From Amborella trichopoda (lineage: Eukaryota; Streptophyta; Magnoliopsida; Amborellales; Amborellaceae): DNA of 64,000 nucleotides. Every line of letters begins with the position of its first letter. Positions within the stretch are counted from its first letter, which is position 1. The stretch covers positions 31,706 to 95,705 of the forward strand of contig NW_006499296.1 in the NCBI RefSeq assembly GCF_000471905.2. The letters run 5' to 3'. This document shows, piece by piece, positions 1 through 11,900 of this stretch. The translations under genes and the position numbers were made by a program. Below the pieces are notes generated by a model. The model was not told the origin of the DNA and searched no databases. It saw only the letters and a list, made by a program, of their open reading frames with translations.

Positions 1-129
1 TCTTAATAAAATTATTATTTTTAATTTTTAAAATTTATTTATTTTTCCATATTCATGATCTTCATGTTAAAGAGCATATATTCTCAAAAAATTAGAATTA
101 AAATTTTTTTTGACAAACGCACAAGATTT

Positions 130-2186
130 TTATTCAAGATAAACTAGCACGGTTACAATGATAAAGCTGAAACAATCAAATGATTAGCATGAACACCATC
201 ATTAGCAAGAGATTCAGCTCTCCCATTAGCTTCCCTATAAACATGGTTAAAACTAGCCACCTGATTTCTACAGCAATCCATAACCTGCATCCACTGCTTC
301 CTATAACTTCATGGAGGCTTACTCAAACCCGAACCAATTAACAACATTAAATGAGTCCCCTTTAACCACTCACCCTATTAGAGGATACTTGTATTTTAGA
401 ATTTTAATCCCCTGAAGAACAACCATAAACTCAACATTGTTAGCGGTAGCAATCCCACAAGGACCATAAAAAGATAAGATTTCCCTACCCGAAGAGTCAT
501 AAACAATACCTCCCAAACCATCAGGCCCAAGATTCCCATAAGAGCTCCCGTCAAAATTGAGTTTGATGCAGCCCCTACTAGGTGGGATCCACACCCTTCG
601 GATCACTAGTCGATGTTTCCTAAAAACCATCAAAGATCTAAGTTTGATCCAAAAAAACCATCAAAGATCTAAGTTTGATCCACACCCTTCGGATCTCTAG
701 TCGATGTTTCCTAAAAACCATCAAAGATATAAGATTTAGAAACATATCAGTCGTAGAGATCCCCAAATCTTCTTTAGTGACAGATAGCCACAACCAAATA
801 TTTTGTAAGATCCTCTCATTGATCATAGACAACTCGAGCCAGCTACCCTCAAATATCCGTCCCTTCATTTTAGGCCAAATCTCCCATAAAATTGACGCTC
901 GAAGTAGTCGCCAAATCGTAATGCCTACCTTTGGCAAAAAAAAAAGAAAAGAAAAGAAAACGGAATAGGTAAATAATCAATTATATGGGTACGTTGACCA
1001 TGCAAAGGTAATGAAATACCTATGAAAAAAAAGAGCCCACTTCCATATTTCATATGTGTTTACAATCTAGAAATAGACGGTGACCAGTCTTTTCATCCTC
1101 TTTGCATAAAATGCATCAATTAACAATTATTTTTTCCCTCTTCCACAAATTATCCACAGTAAGTACTTTATTTTGGGATAGGGTCCAAAGGAAAATCTGA
1201 ATCTTATATGGCATGTGCCATACTTCCAAATGGATTTTAGATTAAGCAGTTCCATCTAACTCTATCTTGATATAACAAAAGATAGATAGACCTTACCGAA
1301 AAGGTATCATCATTCGAAAGCTCCCAAATCACCTCATCATCAAATTCCCATCAAATATTGGTTATGGATAAGTCCCTCATAAGATCACAGAACTACACCA
1401 AAATATTGTCAGGCACACTATTATACATGAAACGAATGTACCATAACTTTATCAGCACCCATATCATTGGCATGTACCACTTTCAAGGACAAGTTAGCTG
1501 CTTTTCCAAACAGTTCTCTATATTGAACGTTTAATAGGTTCGGTTCCACCCAGCCATTTGTGGTTTAATAGGTTCGGTTCCACCCCAGCCATTTGTGATT
1601 TCATAACTCCACCGAGGAACCCAACTAACCTCCTACCTCACATTTCTCACCACCACTTCCTTTTGCGCATAGATACCTTTTCAAATTTGGGACCTTGTGT
1701 TTCTTCCTCCACCTCTTCTAATAAACCCAGACCGCTTTACTCCATATTTAGCCACCACCTCTTTCCATTGCTGATCATCTCCCATCAAAGACCTCCACCA
1801 CTACTTCGCAAGTAAAGCTTGATTCACCAGTTTGACCTTACGAATTCCCAGCCCCCCTTTCCAACTTCGGGGTTCATACTTTATCCGAACTTACTAAGTG
1901 ATTTTTTCGATCACCATCGAGAGAACCCCAAAAAAAATTCCACATAAGACATACTATTTCTTTGACCACATTTGCAAGCAAATGTAGCCAAGATCACAAG
2001 TAAATTGGCATATTTGAGAGAGTCGATTTAATCACGGTCACTCGGCCTCCAGGGAAAGGAATTTGGACTTCCAAAGATCCAGTTTAGTATGACCTCTCTT
2101 CAGAGGGTCTCAGATGGCTCTATTAAGTCTAGAATCCAATATGGGGATACCAAGATAAGAGATGGGTCTCAGACTGCTCGGCAGTA
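130..2186 (-). mobile_element. decayed LINE (non-LTR retrotransposon) ORF2 3' half
   Basis: Read on the minus strand, this stretch carries pieces of a plant LINE ORF2. Near 1600-1980 there are residues typical of the region after the reverse transcriptase (KKSLSK, GLGIRKVKLVNQALLAK). At 640-937 there is a WRLLRASILWEIW stretch of the zinc-binding RT-associated domain, and at 370-633 an RNase H-like start (KLNFDGSSYGN...GGIVYDSSG). The frames are broken by many stops and shifts, and residues 560-740 include a short direct duplication. It is a dead 3' fragment. A MITE begins right beside its upstream end. No coding function is expected. Confidence 0.75.
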
Positions 2187-2196
2187 TATTATTATT

Positions 2197-2592
2197 GGTG
2201 TGGTTTCTATAAGGTTGCAATATTAAATAATCCATTTAAAGTGCACTTTCAAATTTTATCATAACATATAATTTCGATGTAAAATATTTTTAAGATTGTC
2301 TCAAAATATATTTTCAAATCTAATTATAAAATTTGAACTAAAAAAATAATTAAAATCAAGTAGATCTATAAACATATGAAAATCTTGAAAATATACCGTC
2401 TAAATAATGTGTTATAAGATGCACCATTTTTGGGACTCAAAATCTTTTTTTTTTTTTCCATAGTCATACATCTCAACGTCGAGATGATCAATTAGAGGGT
2501 TTTTCAACATTAAAACAACCTTTACCGATGGATTTTAGAGGTGTATCCGTAGTTCTACATTTTTAGGTTGCAACCTTATATAAACTTTTCCC
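2197..2592 (-). mobile_element. Mutator-type MITE, copy 1
   Basis: A 396-bp element flanked by TATTATTATT at 2187-2196 and 2593-2602. The duplication is simple sequence, so it is weaker proof alone. The ends are GGTGTGGTTTCTATAAGG and its near inverse, each followed by the palindrome AAGGTTGCAACCTT (left copy decayed). It holds the family's internal CATCTCGACGTCGAGATG-like palindrome around 2470-2490. It lies about 370 bp upstream of the checkpoint gene start codon, so it may be part of that promoter. Confidence 0.8.
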
Positions 2593-2964
2593 TATTATTA
2601 TTCCTGACTTATATATCTTTATCATCATTCCACGTATTGATTGGACGTTGAGGATTTCGTGGCCAGATCATGTGGACTACATTACAGAGAGAAGAAACAG
2701 AGTATATTCAGCAAGTGAAGCAACCGTCTGATGGACTCCATCGTCCGCATTAGAGCGAGCCTGAAACATATGGAAAATTGAGTGTCTATAGTTTGCTCCC
2801 GCGGGACCATACGGTAAAAGGACGGCTCGAAGAGCGAGAAAAAGAGCTTCAGAGAGAGACACTCATTTTAGAGAGAGAAAGAGGAGAACGTTAGAGATGA
2901 CTGGCGACACACCTATTTTGAATTCAAATGCGAGATAGGCATCGCGGTAGAGAGAAATAGATTA

Positions 2965-5900
2965 ATGGAAGTTGAGTGTGAGAAAGAGCTATTTGCTTCC
3001 ATTGTAGCAACCATCAATGCTTACACAGGCACCGATCCCCTCCGTCCATGGCTCCAGTTATTCCTCTCTCGCTCTCTCTCTCTCTCGCTCTCGCTCTCTC
3101 TCTCTCTCTCTTTCTCTATTCGAATTTTTCGTTTTTCTCTGTAAATTACTTCTCTCTGTCTATTTTTTTTAATGTGCTTCTCTCTCTATGTTTTATCAGA
3201 ATTTACTTCTCCGCCTATTGATCTCTTCTCTTTTTTTCTTTCTCTTCATTTTTCTCAGAGGTATACGACGGTTAAGAAAATCCATTCCACCCCATCTCCT
3301 GAACCAGAAGCTCCCTCGCTTCCTCCAAAAATGCGTGCAGACCTTCCAATCCGACAGGCGTTATCGCGACGACCTCCGATACCTCCAAGTCTGGATCCAA
3401 CTGGTAATCCCTAACCCAAATTCCTTCTCTATTTCCTAAAAATGGCGTTTAGCCTATTTTTTTTACTTCTATGTGCTCTAAAAATGACGTTTCCCTATTG
3501 ATTTGCTTCTCTGTGCCCTAGAAATGCAGTTATCCTTTCTCCTCTGGTTTTTGTGTCCTGAAAATGGAGTTTTCCTCTTTTATTTGTTCCCTAATAATGG
3601 AGTGTTGGTTCTTTATTGGCTTATCTCTGCAATGGCTATGGATTTTTTTTTAATTATTATTTGTTTGCTTCTCTGTGCCCTAAAAATGGTGCTTGCCCCC
3701 CTTTATTTTCTTTTCTGTGCCTTAACAATGGAGTTTTCCCTCCCTTCTGTGTCATCTCAGATGGATTTTGTGGACAACCCTGGGGAGTTACTTCACTTGC
3801 TGGAGAAAAAGAAGATTGGGGCAAAACATGCTTTGTATTACCAGGCTTTTGCCTTGTACTATGAGAGGCTAAATAGATTTGCTGAGGCCGAAAAGATTTA
3901 TCAGCTCGGTGTGCAGAGGTAATCTCTTTTGCTTTCCCTTTTCTTTCTTTGAGTTTCAGATCTTTATAGAACTTGTTGTAAAGGTGATATGAACTTTGTT
4001 TGTAAGAAACTTAAAATTGGGGTTCTCCTGGTATGGATGGATTCTTTTATTCCTGAAAATTAGCAAGACTTGATTTTTTTTAGTCCTAGGATATGTGGTC
4101 CAAAGAAGAATTTCTTTCTTGGATAAATATTTGAAATGTAATTTGCACCAAACAGATAGAGAAGTTCCTTATATTAATTACAATTATTCATGCACGTGAA
4201 CTTCCTTATGTGATACAAATCGAGATACTCGATGCATTGGGCTGTGGATTCAAAACCAAAACAATTCGAGATTTATTACATGAGGAATCAGGAATCAACA
4301 GTTGTTGAATCAAAAGATTCGATAAATGTTGGAATCAAGATTCAAACAAGTTGGGACTCAGATTTCATAAATAATGGGATCAAGATTCTGAAAAGGTTTG
4401 AAATAATATTCTTAAATTAAGGAATCGAAGTTCCTAAGTTCTAGGAAATGGGTTCCCTGAAGATTTCTTGTTGGAATCGCCGAATTGGGGTTCCACACCA
4501 GAACTGCTACCTCGTCAGGGAGATTCTTGTAACTATGGTTTGAAACCCCTTTGATCTATACTTTTTGTAAGGAATCAAAGCGGTCCATAACTATTGGTTC
4601 CAGACCTCTTTGACCTATATTTTTTTGTAAGGAATCAAAGCAGTTTTGGAACTACAAGTTCCAAACTGCTTCGATTCCTTATGGTGAGTGATTCAGAACT
4701 AATAGTTTCGGCCCGCTTTGATCTATAATTTATTGCGAGGAATCAATGTGGTTTCGAACTATTAGTTTGGGACCTATTTGATCTATATTTTTTGTAAAAA
4801 ATCAAAGCAACTTGGAACTATAGTTCGGAACAACTTGATTCCTCGTGTTAAAATAGAACACTTTAGTTGGTTGTGAATCAAGAAAGTGTAAGAGAGATCA
4901 AGAATTTGGAAGAAGAAGAGGGGTTGGAGAGAGATAGAGATGAGAGAGATCATGTGATGAAGAGGCGAACAAAGTAGAGAATGACATTTTCTTGACCCCC
5001 ACTTTCCTCTCTTATGTGCTCTTATTAATATTAAAAAGTGTAATTACAAAACCCTTAGGTATGGGAAATGAAAAACAGTCCATAAGGCCTTAAAACAAAA
5101 TGCATAGAGGAAAAACATAATTATTCACAACACTCCCCCCCCCAGCTGGTGCATAGATCTCTCATGCCAAGCTTGCTTAAATCATTTTTAGTTGAGTTTT
5201 CCCCACAACTCTGATAAGAATGTCTACTAGTTGGTCTACAGTTTTAACATATGGAAGACAAATTTCATTGGTAGCAACCCTTTCTCGAATGAAATGAAGA
5301 TGCACTTTTATATACTTTGTTCTATCATGCTCGACCGGATAATGAGCTATATTGATGGCTGCCTGGTTGTCACAATATGAAGACATTGACCCTTTTATGG
5401 GTAAACCAAGTTCTCGTAAGAGAATTTCTAGCCAGAGTAAATTCACATGCACCACAAGCCATAGATCTATACTCAGCTTCTGAACTTGATCTTGCTACTA
5501 TTGGCTGCTTTTTACTTCTCCAAGTCACAAGGTTCCATCTCACAGAAGTACAATACCCTAATGTCGAACTTCGATCTATAATAGAACTAGCCCAGTTTGC
5601 ATATGTATAGGCTTCAACTTGTAAATTCCCATGATTAGCAAACAACAGTCCTCTCTTGGGTGATGATTTTAGATACCTGAATATTCGAGTAGCAGTCTCA
5701 AGGTGGATAGTCTGTGGGGAATGCGTAAACTGATTAATCACACTAACAAGCAATGTTTCAAAAAGCGCTAGGCGGCCGTTGGGCTCCAGGCCGCCCAGCG
5801 CTTAGGCGGGCGCCCAAAATTTGAATGTCCCAGTTGAAAGAAAAAAGAATTTTTTTTGGAGAATTTTGATGTTTTATAATCTATCCATAATCCATATTTA

Positions 5901-8900
5901 ATATTTCCATGAATGAGGAATTGAGGAGAAATTGAGAAGAGAATTTTGATAATCCATAAGATCATAATCCATATTTTCATGCAATGCTAAAATAGTAAAA
6001 CCATACAAGCATACACTGATTGTCTAATACATACAAAAGTTAGATAGTAGAAACTAAAAAAAAAAAAATACAGAAATTCAAAAAATATACAGTCTAGGAC
6101 ACAATAGTCAACACTCAACACCAAGAGTTAAGTACTCAAGCGTCTTCAACGCTTCATTCTTTAGTCATCATCATTATCATCAATGCTTCATTCTTTAGTC
6201 ATCATCATTATCATCAGAAGGTGTAGGGTAAGCCTCATCATATGTATCAGATTCGACGCCATCATCATCAGAGTCATCTTTTTCTTCAACATAACACTCG
6301 TCCTCCTCTGTTTCTTCTGAATCTGCCTCTTCCTCCTCTTTTTCTACCTCCCTCTTACTATGTGCAGATGAGGCCCTAGGAGTCTTGGCTGCTCTACCCT
6401 TTTCTATTTTTTTGTGCTTCCTTGAGCTCAAATATCTCCCTCTGGTAGCCTTAGGAACATTTTTACACGGGGCAATATCCCCCTTAATACTGACAAGGTG
6501 TTTTTTGAACCGGTAAATACCCCCATTAGTATCATTTCCACAATAATTACATTTAATACGATTTTTGTCATTCGGATTCGGGTTATAACTATACTTTCAA
6601 CCCGGATCACCACTTCTGGATGAATCTGGAGAAGATATTTCCATAGAACAAGGCTCATTTTTATCCTTTTCTGGTTCTTCTAAATTCAGAAATTGTCTAA
6701 TCTCATCTCGAATAGCTTTAAGAACCTTTTTACAAGAAGCAACATTCCTTTTAATACCGGCAAGGTGTTTCTTGAATCGGTTAATACCTCAATTGGTATC
6801 TTTTTCACAAAAGTTACACCTTATACAATTTTTATTATTTGGTTTCGGGTTATGACCATACTTCCAACCCGGATCACTTCTTCTAATAGAACCAGAAATA
6901 GACCTATTCAAATGACAACGATTTCGTTCTTGTTTTTGTTTTACATAACTAATATATTGCTTAATCTCCTCTCTGATTGCTTCAAGAACATTTTTACAAT
7001 GGGCAACATCATTCTCAACATCGGCATGATGTTTTTTAAACCCGTTTATGCCCCTTTTGTATCTTTTTCATAATAATTGTATCTTATGCAATTTTTGTCA
7101 TTCGGATTCGGGTTATAACCATATTTCCAACCCGGATTTCCACATCGACTAGATCCTAAAGCAGACATCTTAAAATAAAACTAGCAATCTAAAAAATAAA
7201 GTTTTGCACTTACTTTGATTGTTCGAACTCCAAACTTCCACCTCTGAGATGTTTTCTAGTGCTATAATATTAAAAAACTTCAAAACTAAATTTAATCTAC
7301 CTGGATGATGTTTGGATCCATTTTTCATAACTTTGAGAAACACTTCGATCCAATAAAAATCTCAAAATCTAGTATTTTTGAGGTTTCTCTCTCTCTAAAA
7401 TGGGTTATTGTGGGTTTAGGTTTCAAATGAACCTAAAACCCGCCCTTAAAAGCTTTTATTTTTTAAAAAAGGTCAATAGAACCAAAAAAAAAAGTCATTT
7501 TTGCCCCTGGGTGGGGCGCAGCCCTGAGTGGCCGCTCAGTACTGGGCAGGTGCCGTACCTCCTAGGCGGGCCCAAGGGCCGTCGCTTAGGCCTGGGCGAT
7601 GCGCCCTGGCCTTCTAGGCGGTCCACATTTTGAATCAATGCTAACAAGATATGCAATGTATGGATGTCTAAGCAAAAGGTATATTAGTTGACCTACTAAT
7701 CTTTGAAACATACCTACATCCTTGAGAGCGTCTCCCCTTTTGTCATCAAGCTTGTGGTTTTGTTATATGGGTGTTTTTACTGGTTTCACCCCAAGCTTTC
7801 CAGTTACCTTAAGGAGATCCAATATATACTTCCTTTCAAGAAAGAACTTCAGTGGGCCTAGGTTTGATTTCAAATTCTCTTGTAAAATGAACATTAAGTT
7901 TCTGAATTTCCTTAAGGTAAAAAAATCATTGACATATTCAATTAGAACCATGGTGCTCATGGTTTGTTTAATAAATAATGTACAGTCAGCATGACTTTGA
8001 ATATACCCAATTCTTTGGACAGTCCCATTGAACATCTCAAACCAAGCCTGATGAGATTGTTTTAGTCCATAGATGGCCTTTCTCACGAGACACACTTTCC
8101 TTTCACATCCAGGTGAATGAAACCCTGGTGGAGGTACCATCTACACTTCTTCTTGTAATTCCCCATGAAGGAATGCATTCTTGACATCCAACTAAGGCAA
8201 GGGCCACTTAAAGTTTGCTGCGATAGACAAAAGTACTTGAATGGAATTCATTTTAGCTATAGGAGCAAACGTTTCCTGGTAGTTTATTTCTTGTCTGAGT
8301 AAACCCCTTGACAACTAATCTCGCTTTGTACTTGTCAATGGTACCATCAGCTTTGTGTTTTATAGTCAGTGTTTTAAAAAGCGCTAGGTGGCACCCAAGC
8401 GGCCGTGGAGGTCTAGGCAAGTACCCAGAACATAGGCGGCCCAGTTGAAAGAAAGATAGAAGTTTGATACAAATGTGGAGAGTTTTGATATTCTAACCAC
8501 AAAATATTATAATTTTGATATTCTATCCATAATTCATATTTAATATTTCCATGAATGAGGAATTGCGGAGAAGTCGAGAAGAGAATTTTGATAATCCATA
8601 AGATTATAATCCACATTGTCATACAATGCTAAAGCAATAAAACCATATAAGCATACACTGATAGTCTGATACACACAAAACTTAGATAATATAAACTAAA
8701 AATAAGAAAAAAAAAATATATAGAAATTCAAAAAATATACAGTCTAGGACACAATAGTCAACACTCAACACTTAACAGTCAACACCAAGAGTCAAGCACT
8801 CAAGCATCTTCAACTCTTCATTCTCCAGTCATAATCATCATTATCATCATCATCGGAAGGAGCAGGGTAAGCCTCATCATATGCATCAGATTTGAGGCCA

Positions 8901-11900
8901 TCATTATCAGAGTCATCTCCCTCTTCAATATAACGTTCGTCCTCCTCTGTTTCTTCTGAATCTGCATCTTCCTCCTCTTCTTCTTTGACCTCCCTCTTAC
9001 TATGTGCAGATGAGGCCCTAGGAGTCTTGGCTGCTCAATATTCCCTTTAATACCGGGAAGGTGTTTCTTGAATTGGTTAATACCCCCATTGGTATCTTTT
9101 TCACAAAAATTATACCTTATACAATTTTTATCGTTTGGTTTTGGGTTATGACCATACTTCCAACCTAGATCACTTCTTCTAGTAGGACCAGAAATAGATC
9201 TATTCAAATGACAAGGATTTTTTTTCTGTTTTTGTTTTACGTAACTCATATATTGCTTAATCTCCTCTTTGATAGCTTCAGGGTCATTTTACAAGGAGCA
9301 ACATCCCCCTTAATACCGGGAAGATGTTTCTTAAACTGGTTTATGCCCCCTTTTGTATTTTTTGCATCTAATGCAATTTTGTTATCTGTGTTATATCCAT
9401 ATTTTCAATCCGGATCTCCACTTCGACTAGATCCTGAAGAAGACATCTCAAAATAAAACAAGCAATCTAAAAAATAAAGTTTTGCACTTACTTTGATTGC
9501 TCGAACTCCAAACTTCCACCTCTGATATTTTTTTGGTGCTAAAATATTCAAAAACACCATCTAATATGATTAAAAAACTTCAAAACTAAATCTAATCTAC
9601 CTGGGTGATGTTTGGATCTATTTTTCGTAACTTTGAAAACACTTCGATCCAATGAAAATCACAAAATCAAGTTTTTTTGAGGTTTCTCTATCTCTAAAAT
9701 GGGTTCTTGTGGGTTTAGGCTTCAAATGAACTTAAAACCCACCTTTAAAGGCTTTTATGTTTCACAAAAACTCAATAGAATAAAAAAAAAAAAGTCATTT
9801 CTACCCCTGGGCAGCCGCCTAGGCGGGTGCCGTACTGCTTAGGTAGCCGTCCAGGGACCACCACCTAGGGTGATGCGCTTAGGCCTTCTGGACCGCCTAG
9901 GCATTGGGCAGACTGCTTTTTGAAACACTGTTATAGTGTAAATCCATTTGCAGCCAACTAACTTCTTTCCTTCGGGAAGGTTCACTATCTCCCAGGTACC
10001 ACTCTTAAGTAAAGCTCTAATCTCCTCACACAGCCTCCTTCCACTTAGGATGAGTTAGGCTTTGTAGCACAGGAAGGGATGGAGACAAAAGGCAAAGAGG
10101 GCACAAAAGCATGGTTGGGAGGATACAAGGACTCATAAGACACAAAATTGCTAATTGGGTAAGCAGTACAACTACGTTTATTTTTCCCTACAGCAATGGG
10201 CAAATCCAATTGTTCACACTAAGAATTGATGAAAACAAAATCAGGATTATTTGGATCATAGGTATGAGACTGGCTCTGAGACATGTAAGCTACGATGGTC
10301 TCCATTTCTTTTTGTTTCTGCTGAGTACAAGCCTTTAATTGCCCTTTTTCAGCTTTGACGTCACAAGAATGCTCTCCACTACCCTCCTATGTCCTTGAGT
10401 AAGAAAAAACAGGAACATGAAGGGGAGCATGAGAGCTCTCTTCCACACTGTGCTCCCTTGAAGAGAGGTAGGGAGGAACATGAAGGGGAGCATGAGAGCT
10501 CTCTTCCACACTGTGCTCCCTTGAAGAGAGGTAGGGAGGAACATGAAGGGGAGCATGAGAGCTCTCTTCCACACTGTGCTCCCTTGAAGAGAGGTAGGGA
10601 AGATAGGAGTAGATTCAAAAAAGGTTACAACCATGGAAACAAATTTCTTCATTGATACTAAATCATAGCATTTGTACCCTTTTTGAGATGAAGGATAATC
10701 GAGGAAAATACATTTTATGGACTTAGGGTCTAACTTTGTATGACTTGGACCAAGAACATACATGAAACAAGTACAACTAAAGACCTTAAGAGGAACACTA
10801 AAGTGTGGACGATCAGGATGGAGAAGTTTATAGGGCGATTTATATTTAGAACACGGGAGGGTATTTAATTGATGAGATAGGATGCAATAAGCACAACTTC
10901 AGATTAGTACTTCTTGGGTATGTTCATACTTAAGAGAAGAGCATGCTCAAGGGGTTGTGGGTTTTTTCTACCAATTGGGGGCCCTCCCTTCACCACCCCC
11001 ATGGGGATGGTCTACAGGGTTCATAACTACTCCTCTTACTACACACCGAGAGTAATCATCTACAAAAGAAACAAAATAGCAATAACAAAAAATAGAAGTC
11101 ATAAGAGATGGAGCCCATACATCAGAATGAACAACAACAAAAGGAACAATACTTTAATTATTACTGGTAAAAAAAAAATGTTTCTACAATGTTTTGAAAG
11201 TTCACAAACTTCACATTGAAGCTTTGCACACTTGTAGAAGTAAGCAACTTAGGAAAAAGAAACGATTAAAAAGACAAATGACCAAGTCGGAGATGCCATT
11301 GCCAAATCCAATCTTTATTAACAATACTATGGAACTATAGAGCGTGTGGAGTAGTAATATGCAGGTCAAGAATGTAGAGACCACCAACTTCATGACCCCT
11401 GCCAATTGTCTTCTTCATATCCAGGTCCTGAAAAATACAACAGGAAAGAAAGGTTACACTACAATAGACTCTTGGTAATACTACTAATAGACATCAGGTT
11501 TGTGTTAAAGCTGGGAACATGAAAAATTGATGATAGAGACAATTGCAGTGAAATATTTATATTTCCATTACCAGCAATGGACGAGAAAGAACCATCAACA
11601 ATTATAACTTTTGTCTCTACTAGAACAAAGAGAATAAGAGAAAAACAAAGGAGACATACTAGTAATATGATATGAAGCGTCATAATCAATAATCTAGGAC
11701 TGTCCAGAAGGATAAAAGGAAACATGGTTAGCAAAAGCATGAATACTTGAAGTCGATGAAGCATTATGTGCATTGAATTGCCCGGGGCAATTGAATTTTG
11801 CAGGTCGACCAACTAAATCCCAGTAATTCTCCTTAATGTAACTGCTGTAGGGTATTTTTCGACACTTGCATCGCCGGTGCAAATAAAGAAGATGCCAGTT

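Noticed and set aside
3503-3760. Open frame running upstream of exon 3 of the checkpoint gene
   Set aside because: It is intron minisatellite read-through. Homology starts only at the MDFVDNP residues, directly after a good acceptor.
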